The translations under genes were made by a program, and so were the position numbers. A stretch of 64,000 nt of DNA from Phaseolus vulgaris (taxonomy: Eukaryota; Streptophyta; Magnoliopsida; Fabales; Fabaceae), in NCBI RefSeq assembly GCF_000499845.2, contig NC_023754.2, forward strand, positions 8,811,335 through 8,875,334. The letters run 5' to 3'. The notes under the pieces were generated by a model. That model saw only the letters and a list, made by a program, of their open reading frames with translations. It was not told the origin of the DNA and did no database searches. Positions 22,120 through 32,621 of this stretch are shown in pieces. Numbering within the stretch: the stretch's first letter is position 1; each line of letters begins with the position of its first letter.

Positions 22120-25100
22120 TGAAGTGTATTTCATTCCACATTGTGACCTATCCCATATGCACTTTTATTTTGATTGCAATTGTGGTCTCCTTTTCTGTAT
22201 CCCACCTTTTGAAAAGGAATGTCAATGCTTGTAGCAATGTTCTTTGATATGAAGTTTGTCAATCATAATATTTGTTAGAAAAGATGGCTTTAAACTAGAG
22301 GGGTGGTGAATTGTTTAAAGAGGTTTTCGCAAACTTTTCAAAGCTAGAATGAACTTATTTCAGAAACCAATTGATTCAGCAATTCAGTTAGCCAAAACAG
22401 CAAGCAAAACTGTAATACTAGGAAAAACAATCGGTTGTTTATACCAGCAAACAACAAACAAACTGAAATTAAAGAGTTAGGGATAGAAAGATTGTACACA
22501 GTTGTTTATACTGGTTCACTCCAAACAAGAGCTACATCCAGTCTTCTCAGAAACCCTGAGGATATCCACTAAGCAACCACAACTTGATCACTTACACCAC
22601 AACCAAGAGAATGACCTTGAAAACCTCAAGAAACACACTCTCCTTGGCCAACACTAAGATTGCTGATCTTGAACACCTCAAGAACACACAGCCAATCTCA
22701 GCAACACACACAAACGAATTGTTCAGCAGTTTACAAAGATTACACTTGTTACAGATGGAAATCTGAAATCAATACAAGTAGAATCCTATTCAACACCTTG
22801 ATCAATCTCTCAACTCTTTAGCAATCTCAAAATACTTTGAAAAACTCTTAGATGAAAAACTTTGTTTCAAGATTCTTCTTAACTCATCAAAAACAGTTTT
22901 TCAGAATTTATACAAAGAATATAGTTTGTTATCAAATCTTAACAAACTCTTAATTGCATTTAAAATAGATTGGTCAAAGCATTTAATGACTGGAGCGTAT
23001 TCAGTTAAAGCATTTAAAGCTCAGTCAAAGAAAACAGTTTTTCTGTTATGGTTTTAAAACAAACAATCGATTGTTTCCTCGAATCAATCGGTTGTTTTGT
23101 TACTTAACAAAATACACCATTCAAAAACAGTTTTTAAACTTTCTCAAAACACCTAAGTGTAAACAATCGATTGTTTCGACAAAACAATCGGTTGTTTCAA
23201 CTTAGTTTTAAAAACATTTTGCTTTGTTAAAATTGAGATGCTAATTGCTTTAAGATTTAATCTAAGGGTTGATTACAACAAAAAACTACCCCAGAACAAA
23301 GCTTAAACCAGCACAACAACATCAAGCAAAGCAGAGGCTTCATCATCCTTCAAAGGGTTTCGATTCTTCAAAAACATTGAACACCACTTGGTTCAACAAT
23401 ATTTGCACGAAAATGATGTTATATAAGTGTGTGTCTGTATAATCTTTGGCATTTAAAACGTGAAGGCAAGACCACTGGGCACAATTGCATAATTCGTCCA
23501 CTTGGCAAAAAGTTATACTTTAATCACCACTTATTTGGATAGGCATCACCACTTACCAATACCACTGTGATAGTAAAAAATTGAATCCTTCACCAACCAA
23601 GTTAAATCCCAAAAGACTATGTGTTGTGTGCAGAAAGTATTACACATATCACCACTTATCCATGCCGTCATCCCTACTTTTTGTGTGAGATAACCCAATG
23701 ACCACCACACCACATCACCCTTATGAACTGGGAATGCAAAAATTACCCTGGGAAATCCACCACCAATATGTCCCTCAATTCATCCTCATTCTTACAAAAA
23801 GTCAGTTGAAAACATGCATAATTTGTCCACTGGGCAGAAAGTTATACTTTAATCACCACTTATTTAGACAGGCATCACCACTACACCACATGACCCTCAT
23901 CAACTTGGAATGGAAAAATTACCCTGGGAAACCCTAAACCCACCACCAATATGTCCTTATATCCATCCTCATTCTTATAAAAAGTCAGTTGAAAATATGC
24001 ATAATTCGTGAACTGGGCACAAAGTTATACTTTCATCACCACTTATTTAGACAGCCATCACCACATACGAATACCACTATCACAGTAAACATTTCAAGCC
24101 TTGACCAACTAAGAACTGACAATAGGCCATTAGTTTTGTAGATATTAATGAAATAACCTATTAGTATAAATGTAATGATGCATACAATTCCTTTGTCGTA
24201 GCCAATAAAAGAACATAAACATATGACATGTAAATAAATTTTTAGAATTTTTACATTAACATCAAAATAAATATTAATAGAAAAAATAGTATGCATCTTT
24301 TATTTTAATTTAACCGTCATACTATTGTGATAAATGTACAAGTACATTATGATTCATGGACTACTTATTTTATATTGTGAACGTTGCCCTTGGTTTATTA
24401 AAATAGTGTGTACACACATATATAAACATAAGTTTTAGGTGGATGGTTGTAAGGTTAATTTTGTATTTGTAGTTGGTGATAAGTGATGTCGTGGTCATTG
24501 GGTTTTCTCCCATAATAAGTGGGAATGAGTGCACAAATAAGTGGTGATATGAGTAATAGTTTCTGCACACACACCTGATAATGTATTTGCATTTGACATC
24601 ATTTTGTTCAGGCTTTAGTTTTTTTAACTGACAGTGGTCACAGTATGTGGTGATCCCTGTGTACATAAGTGGTGATCCTAGTATAACTTTCTGCCCCATT
24701 CACGAATTGTGGATTAACTGGGTATTTTGGAGAACCAAGATGAATTGATGGACATGTTGGAGGTGGGTGGATGGTCCCAAGGTTATTTTTGCATTCCCAG
24801 TTGGTCACGGGTGATGTGGTGGTCATTGAGTTTTCTTCCATAATAAGTGGGGATGATGGCACCAATAAGTGGTGATATGAGTAACAGTTTATGTACAAAA
24901 GACCTATTGTTTCTGAATTTCACTTAATTTTGGTCCAAGCTATACTTTTTTAACTGTCATAGTGCTCACAGTATGTGGTGATCCTTGTCTACATAAGTGG
25001 TGATCACAATATAACTTTCTGCCCCATTCACGAATATAACAATTTTCTTACAAATATTATCATTGACAAAGTTCATATCAAACAAGATTGTTGTAAGCAT

Positions 25101-25200
25101 TGACATCCCATTTCAAAAGGTGGGATACACAATAAGACACCACAATTGCAAACTAAATAAAAATGCATGACAGATTGGTCACAATGTCAAATCCTTTGTT
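22120..25200. repeat. Imperfect palindrome of ~330 bp repeats, interrupted by an LTR
   Basis: The plus-oriented arm is 22120-22272 continued at 23404-24110. The minus-oriented arm is 25200 down to 24437. Shared landmarks in the repeat are ATCACCACTTAT, AAAGTTATAC, CCAATGACCACCA and TGTCCATCAATTCATC. The minus arm has two units with a period of about 329 bp (starts near 24437 and 24766). Past the repeats both arms share the block with CAATTGTGG and GTATCCCACCTTTTGAAA. A third, plus-oriented array is at 30284-30780. The spacer 24113-24436 also holds sequence related to 21920-22030 and to 30781-30890. Confidence 0.75.
22273..23398 (-). repeat. Solo copia LTR, family 3 reverse orientation, ATATT target duplication
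   Basis: It starts TGTTAGAAAAGATGGC and ends TTGGTTCAACA. ATATT is present at 22268-22272 and 23399-23403, so the insertion is clean. AACAATCGGTTGTTT-type motifs occur at about 22425-22440, 23065-23100 and 23162-23200. It interrupts the plus-oriented arm of the MULE-internal palindrome and is therefore younger than that structure. Confidence 0.92.
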
Positions 25201-25338
25201 AATATCATTCCAAAAGTTTGAACTTGTAACGTTGTGATGTCAATTTAAATTATGGCATACAAGGAAATCAACATGCTTAGAGGTGTAAGTTAAGTGTAAA
25301 ATAATTGTACTAGGTTCCACATAACACAAGAACAATTT

Positions 25339-27959
25339 TTAATGTACAAACCTATTCAATTCTGCTGCACTTGAATGCTGTGAATTATTTACACTATTAT
25401 CCAATGATGTCAAAAGCGAAAGGAATCCTATTGAAGCTCCGATTGGAACCTACAATTGCAAACAATTGAAAGAAGGAAGCGAAAACATTAAACAAACTTT
25501 CACACTTATAACAACAACAATAACTTACAGAAACCCCTTCACTTGCATGTGTTATCCCAATGCATGTGTTCACATTCACTTCACTTTCAACACACACCCG
25601 AGAAGGAACATCTACACAATTTCTTTGTTCATGCCTCTCCTATAAGAGAAATGAAAAAATTTAATTCCAAAATAGTTGGGCTATAATATGTTTCGTATAT
25701 GTGATATTCCATTGCATTCATAAATGTGATACTTCAACTCAGAATTTAGATTCAAATGTGGACAAAGTTTGGCATTGCACTAACCGAATTACGCATAATG
25801 GCAACTTGGTGTGTACTAGATGAAGTTTTTACTCGAGGACCTCTCTCAGTCCATGACTTCTTTCGTGTAGATCGTGGACGTCCCTTTCTTTTAACAACAA
25901 TGAGGCTACGAACTTCCCTGTTCATATTCAAAGTGATACGATTAGGTGACATCGGTGGTGGAGGAATGCCAGACAACACTGGTTGGGTCACAATTGTATA
26001 AGTTTGTTGATTATCCATGTCTTTGGCCAGAAAATCATCAAGACGCTTATGTAATTGTTTTGTTGCACTTGTTGAGGCACTTGCAAGTTCAGCTATATCA
26101 TAAAATTTCTTGCACAACCCGTCATATCTATGAATTTTTGGATCATTGTCTTTCATCCCAGATGAAGCTCTTATGTAGGTGTGTTTTCGACGAAGATTTT
26201 TACTCCATCTGCTCAACACATATTTCATTGGTACTTGTGCCACTTTTTCCTGTGCAAGAACAACCAAGCAGTGTCGACACAAAATTCCCCTAAACTCAAA
26301 TAACAAGCATGTGCAGGAAATATCAAGGTTATCCCGGTTAAAACACACTTCAAAGTTCATGTGTTTAGTTCTTTCATTACAAAAGGACTCTTCAACAACA
26401 TCGAACCGAGAACTTTGTCCCTCAACAAACACATTATGAGAAACACAATTCATTTTCAATCTAAATTCTACTTGCACTTCATTGAATTTGGCATGTGTGT
26501 ACTCCATTTAGAATTGTCTTTCGATGCTAGACTAGGACGTGGAAGGAATAACGGTGTTCAATGAAGCAAAGTCTGCTTGACATTCTAATTGTGCTTTTTT
26601 TTGTAGTGCATTGTCATATTGATGTACAAATTGTTGGAGTGTGGTCATTGAATTGATATAGCCATGAAAAAAGGCGTTCATGCTCTCACTCCTTTGTGTT
26701 GTTGACATCCCTGCCCAAAAAAAATTCTTAAGAAAACATGGCACCCAACGTTGTCGTTCTTCGAATAGGGTAGTCAACCAAACATTGTTACTCAAATCAT
26801 ATGCAGTAATGAAATTTTCCCAGGACGACAAAAATTCATCAACATTGGTGGACTCATACACTATGGTCTTCATTGCATGTTTGATTTGTTTATATTGACC
26901 ATAGCCTTGTAGCTTCTTAGGTATTTTCTTCATGATATGCCATAAGCACCACCTGTGACTTACATTAGGAAACACAAATTCAATTGCATTCTGCATTGCC
27001 TTGCATTGGTCAGTCACAATGCCTTTAGGTGGCCTATTTGACATACATCGCAACCAAGTTTGAAATAGCCAAACAAAAGCATTTGTGTCTTCTGAAGATA
27101 GTAGTCCACAACCCAACAAAATAGATTGGCCATGATGATTAACACCCACAAATGGTGCAAATGACATGTCATATTTATTAGTCAAATATGTAGTATCAAA
27201 ACATAGAACATCCCCAAAGCTTTCCCACGTTGCCTGACTTCGTGCATCTGCCCAAAAAATGTGACGGATGCGGTTATTAATGTCAAAATCAATGTCAAAG
27301 AAAAAGTGCTGATTAAGCTCCCTCATATGAGAGAAATGAGTTAACAATGCTTTCCCATGTCCTTCCTTTCCTAAAACCCTCCTTTGTTTCCCGACATAGT
27401 TTCGCACATCTCGTTCAACAAATTCTAGATTATCACCAGCTGCTGAAATAAACGAATAAAAACTCTTATTAATTCGTAACCCAACATCGTCATTCATATC
27501 AGGCACCCTCTTTGTGTGTAAATTGATTCTTCTATTACCCTGAAACAATCGTGACTTTGTTGGACTAAGGTCATGCGAATGTTCTTCGTGCACAAACATA
27601 ATATACCACTTTCCATTTTTTATCCCAATAATTATTCGAGCTGGACATTCAATTGTTTGAGTTGGTTGGATATTAACTTCCGTCGGAATAGGCGACACAT
27701 ATTTTCCGACTCATGCACACATCAACCTAAAGTACCTTAGCTCTTTGTCCGGTCCTTTCTTAGAACTTCGTGTTCTGATGCCAAAACCCTTTGAAATGAC
27801 ATATTGTCGATAAAAATTTTTAACACTATCAACACTATCAAAACACATGCCCACTATAGGAACCAAGTCATCATCATTATTAATTCCTTTGCAATTAACT
27901 GTGTTAGAAGTCTCTCATTCTTCAAACAAGGATATCTCATCAAGGCAAATATTCTCCAT
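25339..27959 (-). pseudogene. FAR1/FHY3-like MULE transposase, four premature stops
   Basis: Three exons are inferred: 27959-25785, 25639-25529 and 25449-25339, all joining in phase 0 with GT-AG introns. Exon 1 encodes a FAR1-type DNA-binding domain (FDSVDSVKNFYRQYVISKGF; EEHSHDL). It is followed by the MULE transposase core (VLCFDTTYLTNKYDMSFAPF, GIVTDQCKAM, HRWCLWHIMKKIP) and a SWIM zinc finger (CTCLLFEFRGILCRHC). A basic AT-hook-like KRKGRPRSTRKK comes last. The size matches FAR1-related proteins, plus a 73-residue tail from exons 2 and 3. Premature stops are TGA at 27915-27917, TGA at 27711-27713, TAG at 26532-26534 and TAA at 26508-26510. All four could come from Arg or Gln codons by C-to-T change. 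Similar host proteins are domesticated transcription factors; the position inside inverted repeats favours a transposase. Confidence 0.85.
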
Positions 27960-29034
27960 TTCGTTAATGTTCTGGATTGTTAAATACATTATTGGATGCA
28001 AGTATTAATATACTACATTGTAAAATAAATTAAAGAATAATTTTCCACCTTGTATGCTATTCAAAGTAAAATAAAACAAGTAAGAAGACAAATAAATATT
28101 CTCCATTTTGTTCAAAGTCTACAATCTTTAAAACATTCTTCTATGTAAGTATTAATATACTACATTCTTTACTAAATAAAACAACATTATCCCACATCGT
28201 ATAATAAAACAAGGATGAGGTATTACTCACATATCAAAACTGTAATAAATGGAAAAAAATATGAAAAACCATGACTTTGGATGGAGGTATTGAATGTGTA
28301 GGTGAAGAAGTATCCAAATCCATTGAATACAGCATTTGAAAATGAGGTTCACATTGAATGCAAAGGTTGAAAAGCACCTTCTTGTAGGTTTGTATTGAAA
28401 GAAAGTGTTAATGGAGTAAATGGAAGCATTCCACCACCGTCCTTGTTGTGGGTATATGTAATAAAGGAAGCACTTCAAGGAATTAATGGAGTCATAGTAA
28501 CGTAGTTATTGTACAGTAGTGATTCCAAAGAAACTTTTTTCCTTACTTGTCTTTGCCTTTTCAATCAATCAAATCATAAAGTAAAAAAGTGCACATAGCC
28601 AATGGTAATACCTTCGGTGGAAAGATTATTCAGATACAAATAAATTAATACTAATTTAATAGTAATTACACTTTACACATCAAACTTTCATTTATTATTG
28701 TTAATAAAATAGTAATAATATAATATGAAATCAAATACAGTTCAAGAAAAGAAATCATACATTATTAATAAAATAATAATAATAAAATTAAATTTAATAA
28801 ACACTTCACGGAAAACTTCACTGATAATGAAAGAATAATAAAATAATAATGTAATATGAATTCAAAAGTACTTTACATAAAAAGTTCATTTGCCATAATA
28901 ATAATTTAATATGAATTGATGACAATAGATACTAATGACCAAGTGTCATGTTCATAGATTTTAACCAATTCCTACTTTTCTATCTTCTAACATCAACTTC
29001 ATACAACATTCATTCTTGGAGAAAACAATTTGTA
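27960..29034. other. AT-rich spacer between transposase and HROB-like gene
   Basis: The transposase (minus) and the HROB-like gene (plus) are divergent, so this 1.07 kb should hold both promoters. It is very AT-rich with many AATAATA runs (about 28680-28910). I see no ORF of interest. Confidence 0.5.
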
Positions 29035-30110
29035 ATGGAAGAATGGGAGGGTCTTGATATTGATACAACTGATATTGCATCATTTATACGACAATGCAAT
29101 TCCAACACAAATGTAATACCTGGACCTACAGGTCATGTGCAAGTTGTTATTCTAAACCGCAACTCTGAAGGCCCTGTGAACACACAAGAATTTATAAATT
29201 GCATAGGTGACGAAAGTCATCGGCGTGATTTTACCTCCAATCCATGGAGGTGGGCAGAACAATTTCTTCAATTTCATGGTAATGTTCATCTTCTTTGCAA
29301 ATTTTGTGTTACACTTATAACCAAACTTATATTTTTACGTGATTACCTTGAAGGAGTAATTGATGGACATGATTGTGGCCAACTCTCATACTTGAGTGAC
29401 ATCAAACAATCAACTATATTGCCATTGTTGACTTGTGTCGTCAAATCTTGCCATCGAAACGTAATAGGATGCATGTCCATAAGTTTAAAGGTATGTTATG
29501 TACTATTGTTCTTCATGTAAAACTGATGCATTTCAGACTAAAATTGTGTTCAAAACATATGCATTACAGGATCCAAAAGGGATAGCAAGCGCAAGTGTTC
29601 ACCAAAAAGTGTTAATTGATACAAAATTTGGAGCTGACATCGTTGTAGGATCAGTATTAGTCTTGAAAAAAGTATGTCATCTGAATCATATGTTGTTTAA
29701 CACAATTTTATTGTATTTGAATTTTCTAACATTTCTGCTTTTAGGTCAAGATTTTTTCTCCAGATCGAAGAGCCTTCTATCTTCAAATAATGGTCAATAA
29801 TATTGTTAAGGTATTTCACTAAAATGACATAAATTTACAATTTCTTACATTGTTGTAGTAACATATTGACAATAATTAGGTTTCCAAATTTGACATATGT
29901 CCACCAACTGAAGAACTAATTCGTGCTTCCAAGCCAGTCATACGCGTTCCACCCATTCTAGGTACATGTAGACCATGATAAGTTTACATATGTGCCATTA
30001 TGTATATAATATCACAATTGTTATTTATATTTTCATTGCCTTATGTATTATCAGATGCAAAGTATTTAAGATTTTTGAATGAGGAAGAAAATCGCGAAAA
30101 CAAAAGCTGA
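29035..30110 (+). CDS. HROB-like OB-fold protein (DUF4539 family), intact six-exon gene inside the MULE
   Basis: Exons are inferred at 29035-29278, 29354-29490, 29570-29671, 29745-29810, 29880-29961 and 30055-30110. All introns are GT-AG, about 69-93 bp, and every phase agrees, giving 228 residues without a stop. The N-terminus has VIPGPTGHVQVVI, resembling the conserved PGPAG-VQ motif of HROB (C17orf53/MCM8IP) proteins. The OB-fold part includes CVVKSCHRNVIGCMSISLKD, then PKGIASASVHQKVL, GADIVVGSVLVLKKVKIFSP and YLQIMVNNIVK. HROB recruits the MCM8-MCM9 helicase for repair synthesis during homologous recombination. Host relatives are longer, so this is a compact form holding mainly the OB domain. 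It lies between the transposase and a ~330 bp repeat array. Family assignment is from memory of motifs; expression is unknown. Confidence 0.75.
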
Positions 30111-30283
30111 AGAGATTGTTTATGACCACGACTGCTTTCCATTGTATGACATGAAAATGTATTAGTAACTTTTAAAGTCATTGTATGAACATGATGCTTA
30201 TTAATTATGTGAGTTAAAGCTTGAATTTTGACGTTTGCTATTTTATTAACTCTTACGACAAATTCCCTTAACAACTATCATAG

Positions 30284-30890
30284 GTTAACCATCCACCCAC
30301 CTCCAACATGTCCATCAATTCATCCTGGTTCTCCAAAATACCCAATTAAAAAATTCCACAATTCATGCATGGGGTAGAAAGTTATACTGGGATCACCTCT
30401 TATGTACACAGGGATCACCACATACTGTGACTACTGTCGTAGTTAAAAAGGTAAAGCCTGGACCAAATTAAGTGAAATTCAGAAACATTATGTGGTGTGT
30501 GCAAAAACTATTACTCATATCACCACTTATTGGTTCCCCCATCCCCACTTATTATGGAAGAAATCCCAATGACCACCATATCACTCGTGACCAACTGAGA
30601 ATGCAAAAATAACCTTAGGACCATCCGCTCACCTCTAACATGTCCATCAATTCATCTTGGTTCTCCAAAATACCCAGTTAAAAAATTCCACAATTCGTTA
30701 ATGGGTCACAAAGTTATATTGTGATCACCACTTATGTACACAGGGATCACCACATTTTATGACCACTGTCATAATTAAAAATGATGCATACAATTACTTT
30801 GTCATAGCCAATAAAACAACATAAACATATGACATGTAAATAAATATACAATTTTACATTAACATCAAAATAAATATTAATAGACAATCA
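30284..30890 (+). repeat. Right array of the ~330 bp MULE-internal repeat
   Basis: Two plus-oriented units start near 30290 and 30621 (ACCATCCACCCACCTCC and ACCATCCGCTCACCTCT), a period of about 331 bp. They are followed by a block GATGCATACAATTACTTTG that also follows the left plus-oriented array at about 24178. Together with the minus-oriented units at 24437-25035 they flank the transposase and the HROB-like gene as inverted repeats. Confidence 0.8.
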
Positions 30891-31035
30891 ATCTGTAATG
30901 ACTAAGACAGTAATTTTGCTAAATTGTGTACTTGTTCAAATTATGAATATCAGTTAAAACATAAAATATTTAATGTGTAATAGTACAATGTCCCAAAAGC
31001 ATACTAAAATTAATAACACAATCAGTCATATAGAA

Positions 31036-32621
31036 CTACGAACACTTCATTCTTTTCTTGGAATACATCATCCAAGGTGATTTCAAAATACGAGCCTTGA
31101 CCCGAATTCTGGGTTCACGTTTCATGCGTGATATCATGTTACTTTCTTCATTTGGCACCTTTTCTTCATCTTTTTCATTTCCCCCATCTTCTTGTTCATG
31201 TTGTCTTGCATCAATATCATTCAAGTCATTCATTTCCCTATATTTATAATCCACTGACAACGGTTCAAGTACAGGTGAGGGACAATCTTCTGGAACAGAC
31301 TTGTGCATTTCACTTTTGCATAGCTTTAATTGCTTCACAACATTCTCAACATTGGTAATCAAATAATCCTGTTCCTTAGCTTGATGAACCATTTCTGCAG
31401 TTTCTTTAAGCATTTTACCAACATCATCTTTTGTTGGTTTGGGGATGTTACATGCACGTCGACCTTCTTCAAAGGCTTCTTTTACAATTACATTCTCAAA
31501 CTCTTCCTTGGACACAGGCAAATGAACAATAACCTAATTATGTAAATAACAGTGAAAACATAAATCAAGGCATTATTACATCATCAACAACAATATTTCC
31601 CTACATATTTGAATTAAAATTATGCCTTACCAAATTATTTTCCAACGCATATGCAATTTCATGGTCCCCCAATGTAAAGTCCATCCAATTCAAAATTCTA
31701 GGAAATTTTATTCTTCTGGGATGCACTTTTGTCTTGTATGAGAACAAATGCTCAAATGCCCATATCTATATACCATGAATATTAAAAATTTCAATCATGC
31801 TCAATAAAATATGAAATAAATTACGCATATGAACTAAATTATATAAACATAAACATTTCAAAGTACCTGTAATAAGTATACACATCCAACAATGTGGATT
31901 TGTGATGGACTTGATTCGTTCGTAATAGACATTGAAGCTGAACACAAACTATTTACTAAGTACTCATAAACTACTAAACCCCAATTAAACTTTTTTAGTT
32001 TCCCTAAATCATCCAAAACGCTAAACAACCCAGAATGAACAATACCCATTCTATTTGGTAGTAAAAACTCTGAAAGCCCTAACAATATGTACAATCTACA
32101 AAAGTCCTCAATGCAACCATCATTGTCAAACTTCATAATTTCATCAAAAATCATCTTGACATTGACATTATTACTTTCAAATAAAGTCTTAGTATGACTT
32201 TCGTCTGCTGCTTTGTGCAAGTCTATTTTTTCTCCCACAACTCTCAACCCCAAACCTAAACAAACATCTACCAAGGACAATGGGACAACTTCACACCTTA
32301 TGAGAAAACTTTGTCTTCTCTCCACCCACCTAGAACACAACTCCCTAAGTAGGGTTCGACTCATTTTTACCTTGTCACCCAACAACGTTACCCATGCAAA
32401 TGGGGTTGATTGAATTAAACTCTTTTGTTCATCAGTTAACCTCTTATTCACTACACCCAGAAAAGTTGTCCTACAATAATGTCGAAACACCTACATATGA
32501 AATGGAAGAAAAAAAAATCATCAAAAACAAAAATCAGTGTGCGTTGTGCACAAATTATGATTTTGTTGAATCAGACCTTGTGCTGCATAACCAAATCATC
32601 GACTTCACCTGCATCTCCCTC
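31036..32621 (-). CDS. DUF1985-like gene, right copy, open exons
   Basis: Exons inferred on the minus strand: 32621-32577, 32490-31867, 31765-31631 and 31533-31036, all phase 0 with GT-AG introns and no internal stop (434 residues). The first coding exon with the ATG was not found. The second exon has VPLSLVDVCLGLGLRVVGEK, EDFCRLYILLGLSEFLLPNR, KFNWGLVVYEYLV and IHIVGCVYLLQ. The third has IWAFEHLF...FPRILNWMDF. The last is acidic, with EQEDGGNEKDEEK, and ends in a basic tail (RIRVKARILK). It is the paralogue of 19262-20345. No Ulp1 domain follows it: after the stop come spacer and the 330 bp repeats. Function unknown; such proteins travel with Ulp1-bearing transposons. Confidence 0.65.
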
